Shown: positions 42,673 to 52,158 of the stretch, piece after piece | Layout: each line of letters opens with the position of its first letter | How positions within the stretch are numbered: position 1 is the stretch's first letter | Origin: Symbiobacterium thermophilum IAM 14863 | Lineage (GTDB): Bacteria; Bacillota; Sulfobacillia; Symbiobacteriales; Symbiobacteriaceae | Reading direction: 5' to 3' | NCBI RefSeq assembly: GCF_000009905.1 | Contig: NC_006177.1 | Location: 1,240,001-1,304,000, forward strand | DNA: 64,000 nucleotides | The notes under the pieces: generated by a model | Told to the model about the DNA's origin: nothing | The model's input: the letters and a program-made list of their open reading frames with translations, nothing else | The model's database searches: none | Position numbers and translations under genes: made by a program

Positions 42673-43290
42673 GTGGAGTCTGCAGGCGCAGCCGGCGGGT
42701 TGGGCATGGTTGGGACCGGTGATCCGCTGCGCGCCGCGGAGACCGGCGGCGGGGAGACGGAGGCCCGCCCGGCGGAGGCCGCGGTGGAGGCGTGGATCCA
42801 GCAGCACGGCGAGGCGGTCCTTCGCCTGGCCTACGCCAGCCTGCTGAACCGGGCCCAGGCGGAGGACGTGTTCCAGGAGGTGTTCATCCGGGCCTACCGC
42901 CACGCCGACCGGCTGCGGGACCCCGACCGGGTGCGGCCCTGGCTCCTCCAGGTCACGATGAACGCCTGCCGGGACCTCAGGCGCTCGTGGTGGTGGCGGC
43001 GCACCCGGGAAGGGTCCGGGCTGGAAGGGCTGGCGGAGGCGGGGGAGGGTCCTGCCGCAGATCCCGCCGCGGCGGCGGTCCGGGCCGACGTGAGCCAGGC
43101 GGTCGCCAGGGCCGTCCGTGCGCTGCCCGACGGCTTCCGGGAGACGGTCGTGCTCCACTACTTCGAGGGGCTGGACGCGGCCGAGATCGCCCGCATCACC
43201 GGGGTGCGGGTGGGCACGGTGCACAGCCGGCTGCACCGGGCCCGACAGCTTCTTCGCCGGCAGTTGGAAGCATGGGGGGTTGAGCCGTGA
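42673..43290 (+). CDS. ECF-type RNA polymerase sigma factor
   Basis: About 205 residues. Region 2 is seen as AEDVFQEVFIRAYRHADRL and region 4 as LPDGFRETVVLHYFEGLDAAEIA with the helix GVRVGTVHSRLHRARQLL. GGGGGGTGAT lies just before GTG 42673, so that start is used; the first 40 residues are poorly conserved. It overlaps the next gene (GTGA), the usual sigma/anti-sigma coupling. Confidence 0.9.
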   Translation: MESAGAAGGLGMVGTGDPLRAAETGGGETEARPAEAAVEAWIQQHGEAVLRLAYASLLNRAQAEDVFQEVFIRAYRHADRLRDPDRVRPWLLQVTMNACRDLRRSWWWRRTREGSGLEGLAEAGEGPAADPAAAAVRADVSQAVARAVRALPDGFRETVVLHYFEGLDAAEIARITGVRVGTVHSRLHRARQLLRRQLEAWGVEP

Positions 43291-44120
43291 GCGAGACGAA
43301 GTGGTCGGACGCGCAGGTTGAGCAGTACCTCCGTTCTCTGACGTACGCCGACGCCTTGCCCGATGCCCCGGCGCTTTCGCCCGAACTGGCCGGACGCGCC
43401 CTGGCCGCCCCGCAGCGGCGGCGGGCAGGCGCCAGGTGGAAGGTCGGCGTGGCCGCCGCCGCGGTCGCGGGCCTGCTGCTGGTGGGCAGCAACTCGTCCA
43501 TGGTGGCCGACGCGGTGGAGAGGATCCTGGGCGTTGGCATCCGGAACATGACGCAGCAGGAGTACGCGCAGCGGGTATCCGGCGACTGGCCGGCGGACAT
43601 GCCCATGCCGGAGTACTACTCGCCGGAGGAGACGGCGCAGCTCGCGACCTTCCCGTTGCGCAGCCCGGCCTGGGTCCCGGAAGGGTTTACGCTTCTGAAC
43701 GGGCCGGCGGGCGCCTTTGAGTGGCTGCACACCGAGGACGGACAGTGGGAGCTGCTGGAGGATCCCGAGCACTTCTACGTGACCGAGGCGTACCAGTCGG
43801 CGGACGGGCGGCGCATCCACATCCGCCAGTCGCTGTTCGGTGAGGCGCAGTGGATCTCCTGGCCGCCGGGCACGGAGCAGCTGGAGGTGGCGGGACACCC
43901 GGCCTTCCTGCGGGAGGACGTCGAGCCCGTCCACGTGGAGCCGCCGGAAGGGGTGGAGCCCACGGATGACTGGACGCCGGACAGCCTGAACCTGCTGTAC
44001 CTCTGGGTGGAAGAGCCGGACGGCCGGATTACCGAAATCACGCTGGACGGCGACGTGGACCCGGAGGTGCTCATCCAGGTCGCCGAGTCGCTGTTCGCGG
44101 GCGACGGGTCGGCGAACTGA
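43287..44120 (+). CDS. Membrane anti-sigma factor candidate (DUF4367-like sensor part)
   Basis: The cytoplasmic N-terminus (about 50 residues) is followed by one membrane segment (VGVAAAAVAGLLLVG) and an extracytoplasmic domain with the DUF4367-type pattern WVPEGFTLLNG, VAGHPAFLRED and LYLWVEEPDGRITEITLDG. Start GTG at 43287 overlaps the sigma gene stop. By position it should bind and restrain that sigma factor. No zinc-binding anti-sigma HxxxCxxC motif is seen, so the binding mode differs from ZAS proteins. Confidence 0.75.
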   Translation: MSETKWSDAQVEQYLRSLTYADALPDAPALSPELAGRALAAPQRRRAGARWKVGVAAAAVAGLLLVGSNSSMVADAVERILGVGIRNMTQQEYAQRVSGDWPADMPMPEYYSPEETAQLATFPLRSPAWVPEGFTLLNGPAGAFEWLHTEDGQWELLEDPEHFYVTEAYQSADGRRIHIRQSLFGEAQWISWPPGTEQLEVAGHPAFLREDVEPVHVEPPEGVEPTDDWTPDSLNLLYLWVEEPDGRITEITLDGDVDPEVLIQVAESLFAGDGSAN

Positions 44121-44133
44121 CGGAGCGCACGCA

Positions 44134-44170
44134 GAAGACCCCCACCGGTTGCGGTGGGGGTCTTCCTTTG
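44134..44170. terminator. Bidirectional terminator
   Basis: GAAGACCCCCACC and GGTGGGGGTCTTC form a perfect 13-bp stem with loop GGTTGC. It lies between the convergent anti-sigma and HAD genes and can serve both. Confidence 0.9.
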
Positions 44171-44176
44171 CCGGGG

Positions 44177-44764
44177 CTACTCGCCCACCAGCGCCAGCAG
44201 CGCCGCGCGGGTCGCGGCCACGTCGCCGGTGTGGCGGATTCCGTGGATGCCCAGGCTGCGGGCCGCGGCGACGAACTCAGGCACGTCGTCCACGAAGGCG
44301 ACCTGCTCCGCCGGGAGCCCGAGCCGTTCCAGCGCCAGCCGGAAGATCGCCGGCTCCGGCTTGCGGCAGCCCACCTCACAGGACATCAGCACCGGGTCGA
44401 AGGGGGCCAGCACGCCCATGCGCCGCATGATGGCCACGTGGGAGGCCTGCGTGTTGGACAGGATCGCCGTCTTCAGGCCCCGGTCCCGCAGTTCGGCGGC
44501 CAGGGCCAGCATCTCCGGGTTCACCCGGAAGTGCGCCTCCCAGGCGTCATCAAAGGCGTCGAGGGGCACCCGCCTGCCGGAGAGCCGCTCCCACAGATCG
44601 TCCTCCGCAAGCTCGCCCCGCTGGAGGGCCGGCAGCGCCTCCTCATAGGCCGCCGGCAGCGCGTCGCCGAGCCCCAGCCGCCGGGCCACCTCCCGCCGGT
44701 ACCCCTGCTCGCCCAGCGTGAAGATGACGCCGCCCAGGTCAAAGATGACCGCCTTGATCGCCAC
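44177..44764 (-). CDS. HAD-superfamily hydrolase
   Basis: 195 residues with the HAD motifs FDLGGVI (motif I, the second Asp replaced by Gly as in related epoxide-hydrolase-like HADs), LSNTQ (motif II), KPEP (motif III) and FVDDVPE (motif IV), plus an alpha-helical cap in residues 20-85. Substrate unknown. It lies 60 bp after the ABC system 2 permease gene on the same strand and could be the last gene of that operon. Confidence 0.88.
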   Translation of the reverse strand: MAIKAVIFDLGGVIFTLGEQGYRREVARRLGLGDALPAAYEEALPALQRGELAEDDLWERLSGRRVPLDAFDDAWEAHFRVNPEMLALAAELRDRGLKTAILSNTQASHVAIMRRMGVLAPFDPVLMSCEVGCRKPEPAIFRLALERLGLPAEQVAFVDDVPEFVAAARSLGIHGIRHTGDVAATRAALLALVGE

Positions 44765-44827
44765 GTGAACGACCTCCTGTGTGGCGGCGCGGTTGCGCGC
44801 CGCAGAATCGGGCCCCCGCTGTCAGAG

Positions 44828-46483
44828 CTACATCAGCAGGCCGCTGTCCTTGCCCGCCAGCTTGTTGAACAGCCAGAGCGAGACCACCGTCGCCAGGGTC
44901 AGGATCGTGCTGAGTGCGGCGGCCAGGCCGAAGTTGTCGGAGATGACCTGCGAGTAGATGGCCACCGGCATGGTGATCGTGCCCGCATGGTAGAGGATGA
45001 TGGTGCTGGAGAGCTCGTTGATGGTGGTCACCCACGAGAGCACCGCGCCTGCGAGCACGCCCTTGAAGACCAGCGGCGCCGTCACCCGGAAGAACGAGGC
45101 CACCGGCCCCACGCCCAGGTTAATGGAAGCTTCCTCCAGCGAGGGGTCGAGGGAGGTCAGCACCGACGAGGCGGAGCGGACGGTGTAGCTGATCTTGCGG
45201 ATCACGTAGGAGAGGATGAGGATGGTCGCCGTGCCGGTGAGGACCAGCGGCGGCCGGTTGAAGGCGGTGACCAGCGCGATGCCGATGACCGTGCCCGGCA
45301 GCACGTAGGGGACCAGGAGCATGACGTCCAGCGCCGCCGTGGCCGCGCTGCGCCGCCGGGTGATCACGTAGGCCATCAGCAGGCCGGCAATCACCATGAT
45401 GACGATGGCCACGGTGGAGAGCCGGAACGTATTGGCCACCGCCCCGGGCACCCGGTCGAAGATGGTGATGTAGTTGTCCAGTCCGAACTCGCTCAGGAAG
45501 ATCGGCCCCTTGGTCTTGCGGAACGAGGAGACGACCACGACCACCTGGGGCAGGATCGCCACCAGCACCACCAGGTAGCAGAAGGCGGTGGCGAGGATCT
45601 TCCGGCCCAGCGGCAGGTCGACCACCTCAGGCGGCCGCAGGCTGCTCATGGAGAAGCTCCTGCGCGTGACCCACCGCTGCAGGAAGAGGGCCACGGCCGA
45701 GATGACCACCAGCCCCATCGACAGGGCGCCGGCCATGCCGGGGTTGCCGCCGATCTCGTTCATGTACTCGGAGTAGGCGGCGATGGGCAGGAGCTGGAAG
45801 CCCTCGCCGATGAGCTGCGGCGTGCCGAAGTCGGCCAGCGCGGACATGAACGCCATCAGGGCGCCGGCGGAGATCGCCGGCAGCACCAGGGGCAGGGTGA
45901 CGGTGCGGAAGCGGGTCCAGCCGTTCACGCCCAGGTTCGCGGCGGCCTCTTCCAGCGACCGGTCGATGGACTGCAGGGCCGCGGACGTGAACAGGTAGAC
46001 GTAGGGGAAGAAGTGGAGGGAGAACACCAGGATGATCCCCCGGGGGCCGTAGATGGTGGGGAGCGTGATCCCGATGGCCTCCATGGCCCGGGTGATGATG
46101 CCCGCCCGCCCCAGGAGCACGATCCAGGAATACGTGCCGATGAAGGGCGGCGAGAGCAGCGACAGGATGATCAGGGTGCGGATGAGGGGCTTCCCCGGCA
46201 GCCGGTACCGGGTCAGCAGGAAGGCCATGGGGACGCCGATGGCCGTGGCGATGATCGTGGAGACCGTGCAGACCCAGAGGCTGTTGGTCAGGGCCAGCCG
46301 GTAGTATCGCTTGCTCAGGAAGGTGACGTAGTTCTTCAGGGTGAAGCCGCCGTCCTTGGCGACGAAGGACTTGATCAGCAGCTGGCCCACCGGGTAGACC
46401 AGCACCACCGCCAGGACGAGCAGCGAGACTGCGGTCACCCAGTGCCAGAACGTCCACTTCCGCCAGAACCGCGCGCCCGCCAT
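44828..46483 (-). CDS. ABC importer permease with two fused transport domains, system 2
   Basis: About 551 residues, around 12 membrane segments and two EAA loops (EEAAANLGVNGWTRFRT and EEASINLGVGPVASFFR). FbpB-type. The ATG at 46483 overlaps the ATPase gene's stop as TGATG. Sequence differs substantially from the system 1 permease, so this is not a recent duplication. Confidence 0.92.
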   Translation of the reverse strand: MAGARFWRKWTFWHWVTAVSLLVLAVVLVYPVGQLLIKSFVAKDGGFTLKNYVTFLSKRYYRLALTNSLWVCTVSTIIATAIGVPMAFLLTRYRLPGKPLIRTLIILSLLSPPFIGTYSWIVLLGRAGIITRAMEAIGITLPTIYGPRGIILVFSLHFFPYVYLFTSAALQSIDRSLEEAAANLGVNGWTRFRTVTLPLVLPAISAGALMAFMSALADFGTPQLIGEGFQLLPIAAYSEYMNEIGGNPGMAGALSMGLVVISAVALFLQRWVTRRSFSMSSLRPPEVVDLPLGRKILATAFCYLVVLVAILPQVVVVVSSFRKTKGPIFLSEFGLDNYITIFDRVPGAVANTFRLSTVAIVIMVIAGLLMAYVITRRRSAATAALDVMLLVPYVLPGTVIGIALVTAFNRPPLVLTGTATILILSYVIRKISYTVRSASSVLTSLDPSLEEASINLGVGPVASFFRVTAPLVFKGVLAGAVLSWVTTINELSSTIILYHAGTITMPVAIYSQVISDNFGLAAALSTILTLATVVSLWLFNKLAGKDSGLLM

Positions 46484-47526
46484 CACGGCAACACCTCGCC
46501 CTGTGCGCCGAAGACCGCCGCCGCGGCGCGCCGGAAGCCGAAGGTGGCCTGCTCGCCGACCCGGGGCGGGTCGATCTCGTTGGGGAGTCGGACCTCGATG
46601 CGTTCGCCGGCGGGGGTCCGCACGAACACCGTGGTGGCGCTGCCCACGAACAGCGCTTCCTCCACGAAGCCGGTGAAGGTGACCTCGCCTCCGCCCAGGG
46701 CGATCTTCTCCGGCCGGACGGCCACCGTGCAGTCGCCGTCGGGGGCGGCCACCTCCCGCACCACGGCGCCCAGTGCCCTGACCTGGCCGCCTTCCACCCG
46801 ACCCCGCAGCAGGTTGGTCGTGCCGATGAAGCCGGCGACGAAGACCGTCTGCGGGTGGAAGTAGATCTCCCTCGGCGTGCCCACCTGCTCCACACGGCCC
46901 TGGTTCATCACGGCGATGCGGTCGGAGATGGCCAGGGCCTCCTCCTGATCGTGGGTGACGTAGATGGTGGTGATGCCGTACTGCCGCTGCAGCCGCCGGA
47001 TCTCGGTCCGCATCTCGATGCGCAGCTTGGCGTCCAGGTTGGATAGCGGCTCGTCCATCAGCAGCAGCTGCGGCTGGATCACCAGGGCCCGGGCCAGGGC
47101 CACCCGCTGCTGCTGACCGCCGGAGAGCTGGGCCGGCATGCGGTCCCGGAGATCGGCCATCCTCACCATCTCCAGGGCTTCCATCACCCGCCGCTTCAGC
47201 TCCTCGCCCCCGACGCGGCGGGCCCTGAGGCCGTAGGCCACGTTGTCGAAGACGGTCATGTGCGGGAACACCGCGTAGTTCTGGAACACCATGCCGGTGT
47301 TGCGCTTGTGGGGCTGAACGTCGTTCACGAGCTGGTCGCCGAACCGCACGTTGCCCTCGTCCTGACGGTAGAAGCCCGCCAGCACCCGCAGGAGCGTCGT
47401 CTTGCCGCAGCCGCTCGGCCCCAGCAGCGTGAACAGCTCCCCGGACTCCACCGTGAGGGAGACCCCGTTCACCGCCGTGTGGCCCTCAAAGCGCTTGACA
47501 ACTCCTTCGATGGTGACCTTCGACAT
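46483..47526 (-). CDS. Iron(III)-type ABC importer ATPase, system 2
   Basis: 347 residues with Walker [10 protein letters not shown], signature [15 protein letters not shown] and THD, then a TOBE domain. Same class as the system 1 ATPase but with gene order binding protein, ATPase, permease. It begins 87 bp after the binding-protein gene, with a hairpin between them that would reduce ATPase and permease expression relative to the binding protein. Confidence 0.92.
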   Translation of the reverse strand: MSKVTIEGVVKRFEGHTAVNGVSLTVESGELFTLLGPSGCGKTTLLRVLAGFYRQDEGNVRFGDQLVNDVQPHKRNTGMVFQNYAVFPHMTVFDNVAYGLRARRVGGEELKRRVMEALEMVRMADLRDRMPAQLSGGQQQRVALARALVIQPQLLLMDEPLSNLDAKLRIEMRTEIRRLQRQYGITTIYVTHDQEEALAISDRIAVMNQGRVEQVGTPREIYFHPQTVFVAGFIGTTNLLRGRVEGGQVRALGAVVREVAAPDGDCTVAVRPEKIALGGGEVTFTGFVEEALFVGSATTVFVRTPAGERIEVRLPNEIDPPRVGEQATFGFRRAAAAVFGAQGEVLP

Positions 47527-47571
47527 TCATCCGACCTCCACGTTGACAAGTTCGCATCCCAATGAGGACAG

Positions 47572-47600
47572 TGGGGTGCTCCCGTCAAGGGAGCACCCCA
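47572..47600 (-). terminator. Intra-operon hairpin after binding-protein gene
   Basis: TGGGGTGCTCCC and GGGAGCACCCCA form a perfect 12-bp stem with loop GTCAA. The minus-strand tail is not T-rich, so partial termination or 3' end protection is more likely than full stop. Confidence 0.7.
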
Positions 47601-47613
47601 TCAGGGCCGCCGG

Positions 47614-48684
47614 CTACTGGACCACGATGTCCTTCCACTGGTCGAGGACGGCCTCGCGCTGGTTCGCCGCCCAGTCCATGTCGTAGTCCAGGAACTTGAT
47701 CTTCGACACGTCCTCCAGGCCCTCCGGCGGGGCGACGTCCGTGCGCACCGGACGCCGGTTCAGCTCCTTGGCCACGTACTCCTGCATCTGCTGCGAGACC
47801 ATGAAGTCGATGAACGCCTTGGCGTTCTCCGGGTGCTTCGCAGCCTTGATGATCGCGACGGCATCAGGCACGTTGGAGGTGCCCTCTGCGGGGTAGACGA
47901 TCCCCACGGGGCCGCCCGCCGCGACGTACTTGAACGCCGCCTCCTCGTGGGTCAGGGACACGGCGTACTCGCCGTCATTCGTGCCCTTCGGGCCCTGGGA
48001 GGACGAGGCCAGGATCTTGGCGTTGGCCGCGATCTGCTTCATGACCTCCCAGCCCTTGCCGTCGTCCCGGCCCATCGCGTGCAGGATCGTCACCACGGTG
48101 GTGTAGGCGGAGCCGGACTTGGCCGCGTCAGGCATGGCGATCTTGCCCGCCCACTTGGGGTCGGTCAGGTCGGCGAAGCTCTTGGGCGCCTCGTCGGCCG
48201 TCAGCAGGTTGGTGTTGTACATGATCACGATGGGCAGGGCGGTGAAGCCCGTCCAGCTGTTGTCCTTGGCCACGGTGCCCGGCGCCAGCTTGTCGATCTC
48301 CTTGGGCACGTAGGGCTGCAGGAGGTCCTTGTTGGCCTCGTGGGTCTCCGCGCCGCCGCCGAAGATCACGTCGCCCAGCGGGTTGTTGGCCTCCGCCCGC
48401 ATCCGCTGGAAGAGCTCGCCCGTGGCCGCGTAGACCGGGGTCACCTTGATGCCGGTGGCCTCTTCGAAAGCCTTGAACAGCGGTTCGTGGATGTCGGCCT
48501 GGTGCGAGGTGTAGACCACGATCTCCTTGGGCTCCGCCGACCCCTGCGGCTCCTGCTGCTGTTGCTGCTGCCCGCCGCCCGACGGGGGCTGGTTGCTGGG
48601 AGGCTGCTGGGAGCCGCCACAGGCGCTGAGGACCAGGGCGCACAGGGAGAGGAGCGCTACGGCCGCCCGCTGACGTAGGTTCAT
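47614..48684 (-). CDS. Substrate-binding lipoprotein, system 2
   Basis: Lipobox LSAC (Cys about 22) in a typical signal, a Gln/Pro/Gly-rich linker, then a type 2 binding fold (VVYTSHQADIHEPLFKAFEE, FGGGAETHEANKDLLQPY, MYNTNLLTADEAPKSFADL). These match iron(III)-binding-protein-like solute receptors. ATG at 48684 has AGGAGGT at six bases; a longer frame is rejected. First gene of operon 2, with a TATAAT promoter about 80 bp upstream. Confidence 0.9.
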   Translation of the reverse strand: MNLRQRAAVALLSLCALVLSACGGSQQPPSNQPPSGGGQQQQQQEPQGSAEPKEIVVYTSHQADIHEPLFKAFEEATGIKVTPVYAATGELFQRMRAEANNPLGDVIFGGGAETHEANKDLLQPYVPKEIDKLAPGTVAKDNSWTGFTALPIVIMYNTNLLTADEAPKSFADLTDPKWAGKIAMPDAAKSGSAYTTVVTILHAMGRDDGKGWEVMKQIAANAKILASSSQGPKGTNDGEYAVSLTHEEAAFKYVAAGGPVGIVYPAEGTSNVPDAVAIIKAAKHPENAKAFIDFMVSQQMQEYVAKELNRRPVRTDVAPPEGLEDVSKIKFLDYDMDWAANQREAVLDQWKDIVVQ

Positions 48685-48761
48685 GGGACTACCTCCTGTC
48701 TTGCGCACGGATTCAGGATCAACTGAAATGCAAACTAGCCGCGCCAATACGCACCGCAATT

Positions 48762-48767
48762 ATTATA
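48762..48767 (-). promoter_or_regulatory. -10 box of ABC operon 2
   Basis: TATAAT on the minus strand in a locally AT-rich patch about 80 bp before the binding-protein start. No clear -35 hexamer could be assigned. Confidence 0.5.
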
Positions 48768-48817
48768 CCTATCCCCGCGAGGCTTGGGGAGGCGGGACAT
48801 GATTTCCAGACAGCAAG

Positions 48818-49717
48818 TTAGTCTTCGCTTCCGACCTCCGGCTCATCAGCCGGCGGCTCCGGGTGGAGGATCAGCCGGTCGACCACCTCGGCCACCGCCT
48901 CCTCGTCCGGCACCCAGACCCAGCCCCGGCGGTGTCCGGGGTCGTCCCAGCCCGGCAGCGTCTCCATCCGGGTCCTGTCCAGGTCCACCCGCAGCGCGGC
49001 GATGGCCAGGGAGAAGGCGGTACGGACGTCGATGTCGGTGTCGACGTACGCCAGGCCCGTGCGGATGGCCGAGGGCAGCCGGGTCAGCGACTGGGTCTCC
49101 CGGGCCTTCCGGGCCAGCGCCACCAGGAACTGCTTGGTGCGCTCGGTCCGGCCGATGTCGCCGGTGACGCCGCGGTAACGGACGAACTCCAGCGCCCGCT
49201 GCCCGTCCAGGTGCTGCGGCTCTTCCGACGCCTCGAAGTGGATGTGGAGCGGCGGGTCCGCGTACGGGTCCTCGTAATGCATGTCCTGGTCGATGACGAG
49301 GTCCACGCCGCCCAAGAGGTCCACGACCTTCTGGAAGCCCTCGAAGTCCACCCGCACCCAGTGGTCGATGTCCACCCCCAGGAGCCGCTCCACCGTCTCG
49401 ACCGTGACCTCCGGCCCGCGCTCGCCGCCGTAGGCGTGGGCGTGGGCCAGCTTGTCCGGCGTCACGCACCACTCGCTGAGGGGCGCGCAGTCGATCTCCA
49501 CCAGGGTGTCCCTGGGCAGCGACAGCAGGGTGAGCATCCCCTTGCGGGGCTCCAGGTGCGCCAGGACCACCACGTCGGTGCGGGTCCTGCCCTCGTCCAG
49601 CCCCATCAGCAGCACGTTCACCGGGCCCGTGCCGAACCAGGCCGTGGCCGCGAAGCCCCCGAGGAGCAACAGCAGGACGGCCAGGACGATGGACAGCGTG
49701 CGGCGTCTGGTTGCCAT
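48818..49717 (-). CDS. LytR-CpsA-Psr (LCP) family protein
   Basis: LCP enzymes transfer undecaprenyl-linked polymers such as teichoic acids or capsule to peptidoglycan. One N-terminal membrane segment (LSIVLAVLLLLLGGFAATAW) precedes the LCP core with RTDVVVLAHLEPRKG, SLPRDTLVEI and FVRYRGVTGDIGRTERTKQFL, including the conserved Asp and Arg residues that bind the lipid pyrophosphate. ATG at 49717 is preceded by GAGGGG; an upstream extension is rejected. About 300 residues. Confidence 0.92.
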   Translation of the reverse strand: MATRRRTLSIVLAVLLLLLGGFAATAWFGTGPVNVLLMGLDEGRTRTDVVVLAHLEPRKGMLTLLSLPRDTLVEIDCAPLSEWCVTPDKLAHAHAYGGERGPEVTVETVERLLGVDIDHWVRVDFEGFQKVVDLLGGVDLVIDQDMHYEDPYADPPLHIHFEASEEPQHLDGQRALEFVRYRGVTGDIGRTERTKQFLVALARKARETQSLTRLPSAIRTGLAYVDTDIDVRTAFSLAIAALRVDLDRTRMETLPGWDDPGHRRGWVWVPDEEAVAEVVDRLILHPEPPADEPEVGSED

Positions 49718-49832
49718 ATTCGGGTCCCCTCTCCGCCAGCGCGTTAGTTGAGGTATGGTTCTACGACTCCCTGAGAATAGCATGCCTCCTGGCTCGCTTC
49801 AACCGGAAATCCGGGCCCGGGCAGGACAAGCC

Positions 49833-49849
49833 TGTTCGGACCCCGAACA
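49833..49849 (+). promoter_or_regulatory. Candidate operator upstream of ruvC
   Basis: TGTTCG, five bases, CGAACA forms a perfect dyad about 40 bp before the ruvC start. LexA boxes of Firmicutes use the same half-site but in the other order (CGAAC-N4-GTTCG), so this is only a candidate SOS operator. Confidence 0.3.
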
Positions 49850-49889
49850 AGACAACGGTAAGCGAACGTGCAACTGAGGTGGTGGGCCC

Positions 49890-50390
49890 TTGCGGATTCT
49901 CGGCATCGACCCCGGCACGGCAAGGATGGGCTACGGCATCGTGGAGGACGCGGGCGCAGGGCGGGAGCGGGCGGTGGAGTACGGCTGCCTGGAGACCCCG
50001 CCCGACATGCGGCCGGAGCTCAGGCTGCAGGCGCTCTACCGCGGCCTCGCCGACCTCATGGCCCGGCACCGGCCCGACGCCCTGGCGGTGGAGGAGCTCT
50101 TCTTCGGGCGGAACGTGACCACGGCCATCCACGTGGGCCAGGCGCGGGGCGTGGTGCTGCTGGCCGCGGCGGACAGCGGCGTGCCGGTCCGGGAGTTCAC
50201 GCCGATGCAGGTGAAGATGGCCGTCACCGGCTACGGCCGCGCCAACAAGGCGCAGGTGCAGCGCATGGTCCAGGCCCTGCTGGGGCTGCCGGAGATCCCG
50301 AAGCCGGACGACGCGGCCGACGCCCTGGCCGTCGCCCTGGCGGGCCTGCACAGCGAGCGGCTCACCGCCCGGTTGGGAGGTCTGTCGTAG
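49890..50390 (+). CDS. ruvC: Holliday junction endonuclease RuvC
   Basis: Resolves Holliday junctions with RuvAB. Catalytic acidic residues are in GIDPGT (Asp7), AVEELFF (Glu) and [11 protein letters not shown] (two Asp). 166 residues, complete. TTG start at 49890 follows GAGGTGGTGGG. First gene of ruvCAB; ruvA begins one base after its stop. Confidence 0.95.
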
Positions 50391-50391
50391 C

Positions 50392-51009
50392 ATGATTGCA
50401 CATCTGCGCGGCGAGCTGGTAACCGCCGGCGCCGACTGGGTCGTCATTGATGTGGCGGGGGTGGGCTACCGCTGCCTCGTCCCCGCCTCCACGCGGTCGC
50501 GCCTGCCGGCCCAGGGCGCCGCGGTGCAGCTGTACACCTACCTGCAGGTGCGGGAGGACGCCCTGACCCTGTACGGCTTTCTGACCCAGGCCGAGTACGA
50601 CCTTTTCGAGTTGCTGCTGCGGGTGGACGGCGTCGGGCCCAAGGTGGCCCTCGCGGTGCTCTCCACCACGGATCCCGCAGCGTTCCGGCGGGCGGTGGCG
50701 TTCGAGGACCTCGACGCCATCTGCCGGGTGCCCGGCATCGGCCGGAAGACGGCCCAACGGCTGGTGCTGGAGCTGAAGGACAAGATCGGCGCCGTGCCCG
50801 CCGGGGGCGGGGGGGTTCCTGACGGCCTGCCCGTCGCGGTGGCTCCGGCCGGCGACGCCTGGGCCGAGGCGTCCGAGGCGCTCATCGCGCTGGGGTACAG
50901 CCGCGGCGAGGCGGCTGCGGCCCTGGCCCGGGTGCGGGCCGAGGCCGGCGAGGCGCCGTCGGTGGAGACCCTGGTCCGCCTGGCTCTGAAGCAACTCTAC
51001 CGGGGGTAA
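50392..51009 (+). CDS. ruvA: Holliday junction branch-migration protein RuvA
   Basis: 205 residues. OB-fold N-terminus (MIAHLRGELV, GVGYRCLVP), two helix-hairpin-helix motifs (DGVGPKVALAVLS and PGIGRKTAQRLVLELKDK) and the C-terminal RuvB-binding domain (EASEALIALGYSRGEAAAAL). Lies between ruvC and ruvB with almost no spacing. Confidence 0.96.
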   Translation: MIAHLRGELVTAGADWVVIDVAGVGYRCLVPASTRSRLPAQGAAVQLYTYLQVREDALTLYGFLTQAEYDLFELLLRVDGVGPKVALAVLSTTDPAAFRRAVAFEDLDAICRVPGIGRKTAQRLVLELKDKIGAVPAGGGGVPDGLPVAVAPAGDAWAEASEALIALGYSRGEAAAALARVRAEAGEAPSVETLVRLALKQLYRG

Positions 51010-51015
51010 TGCGGC

Positions 51016-52059
51016 ATGAGTGAGGAACGGTTCGTCTCCGGCCACCGCAGGCCGGAGGACGCGCGCATCGAGGAAACCCTCCGTCCGCAGCGGCTGGCGG
51101 ACTACCCCGGCCAGGAGCGGGTGAAGGAGCAGCTCTCCATCTATATCGCGGCGGCGAAGAAACGGGGCGAGCCGTTGGATCACGTGCTGCTGTACGGGCC
51201 GCCCGGGCTGGGCAAGACGACCCTGGCCCACATCATCGCGCACGAGATGGGCGTGAACCTGCGCATCACGTCCGGCCCGGCGATCTCGCATCAGGGCGAC
51301 CTGGCCGCGATCCTGACCCAGCTCTCCGAAGGGGATGTGCTCTTCGTCGACGAGATCCACCGGCTCAACCGGCTGGTGGAGGAGACGCTTTACCCGGCCA
51401 TGGAGGACTTCGCCCTCGACATCATCCTGGGCAAGGGGCCGGCGGCGCGCACCCTGCGGCTCGACCTGCCCCGGTTCACCCTGATCGGCGCCACCACCCG
51501 TTACGGCGCCCTCACCTCGCCGCTGCGGGACCGGTTCGGCGTGGTGCTGCAGCTGCAGTTTTACAGCGAGGAGGAGCTGACCCGGATTCTGATGCGGGCG
51601 GCCCGCATCCTGAACGTGCCGCTCGATCCGGGCGGGGCCCGGGAGATCGCCCGCCGCTCCAGGGGGACGCCCCGGGTGGCGAACCGGCTCCTGAGACGGC
51701 TCCGGGACTACGCCCAGGTCCGGGCGGACGGCGTCATCACCCGCGACGTGGCTGACGCCGGCCTGCGGATGATGGGAGTCGACGCCATGGGGCTGGACAC
51801 GGTGGATCACAAGGTGCTGCTGACGATCATCCACCACTACGGCGGAGGCCCCGTGGGCCTGGACACCATCGCCGCGGCCACCAGCGAGGAGCCGGAGACG
51901 ATCGAGGACGTGTACGAGCCCTACCTCATGCAGATCGGCTTCCTGCAGCGCACCCCGCGGGGGAGGGTGGCGACCCGGGCCGCCTACGAGTATCTGAACA
52001 TCCCCTACACCGATCACCCCGACGAGCCCGAGGGCCCGGTCCAGCCCCGGCTGTTCTGA
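51016..52059 (+). CDS. ruvB: Holliday junction helicase RuvB
   Basis: 347-residue AAA+ motor. Walker [10 protein letters not shown], Walker B FVDEIHRL, sensor [15 protein letters not shown] and the C-terminal winged helix ([16 protein letters not shown]) are all normal. Begins six bases after ruvA stop. Confidence 0.97.
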   Translation: MSEERFVSGHRRPEDARIEETLRPQRLADYPGQERVKEQLSIYIAAAKKRGEPLDHVLLYGPPGLGKTTLAHIIAHEMGVNLRITSGPAISHQGDLAAILTQLSEGDVLFVDEIHRLNRLVEETLYPAMEDFALDIILGKGPAARTLRLDLPRFTLIGATTRYGALTSPLRDRFGVVLQLQFYSEEELTRILMRAARILNVPLDPGGAREIARRSRGTPRVANRLLRRLRDYAQVRADGVITRDVADAGLRMMGVDAMGLDTVDHKVLLTIIHHYGGGPVGLDTIAAATSEEPETIEDVYEPYLMQIGFLQRTPRGRVATRAAYEYLNIPYTDHPDEPEGPVQPRLF

Positions 52060-52158
52060 CCTACCGGCGCACGTGGGTTCCACTGGGTTCCCGTTGCGGT
52101 TGCCCCCTGAAACGGCGCAGCGCCGGCGAATCACTCTGACAGACGAGAGGTGACGGAT

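Noticed and set aside
44168-46864. 898-codon plus-strand frame
   Set aside because: Antisense to the HAD, permease and ATPase genes; composition is a shadow of those genes.
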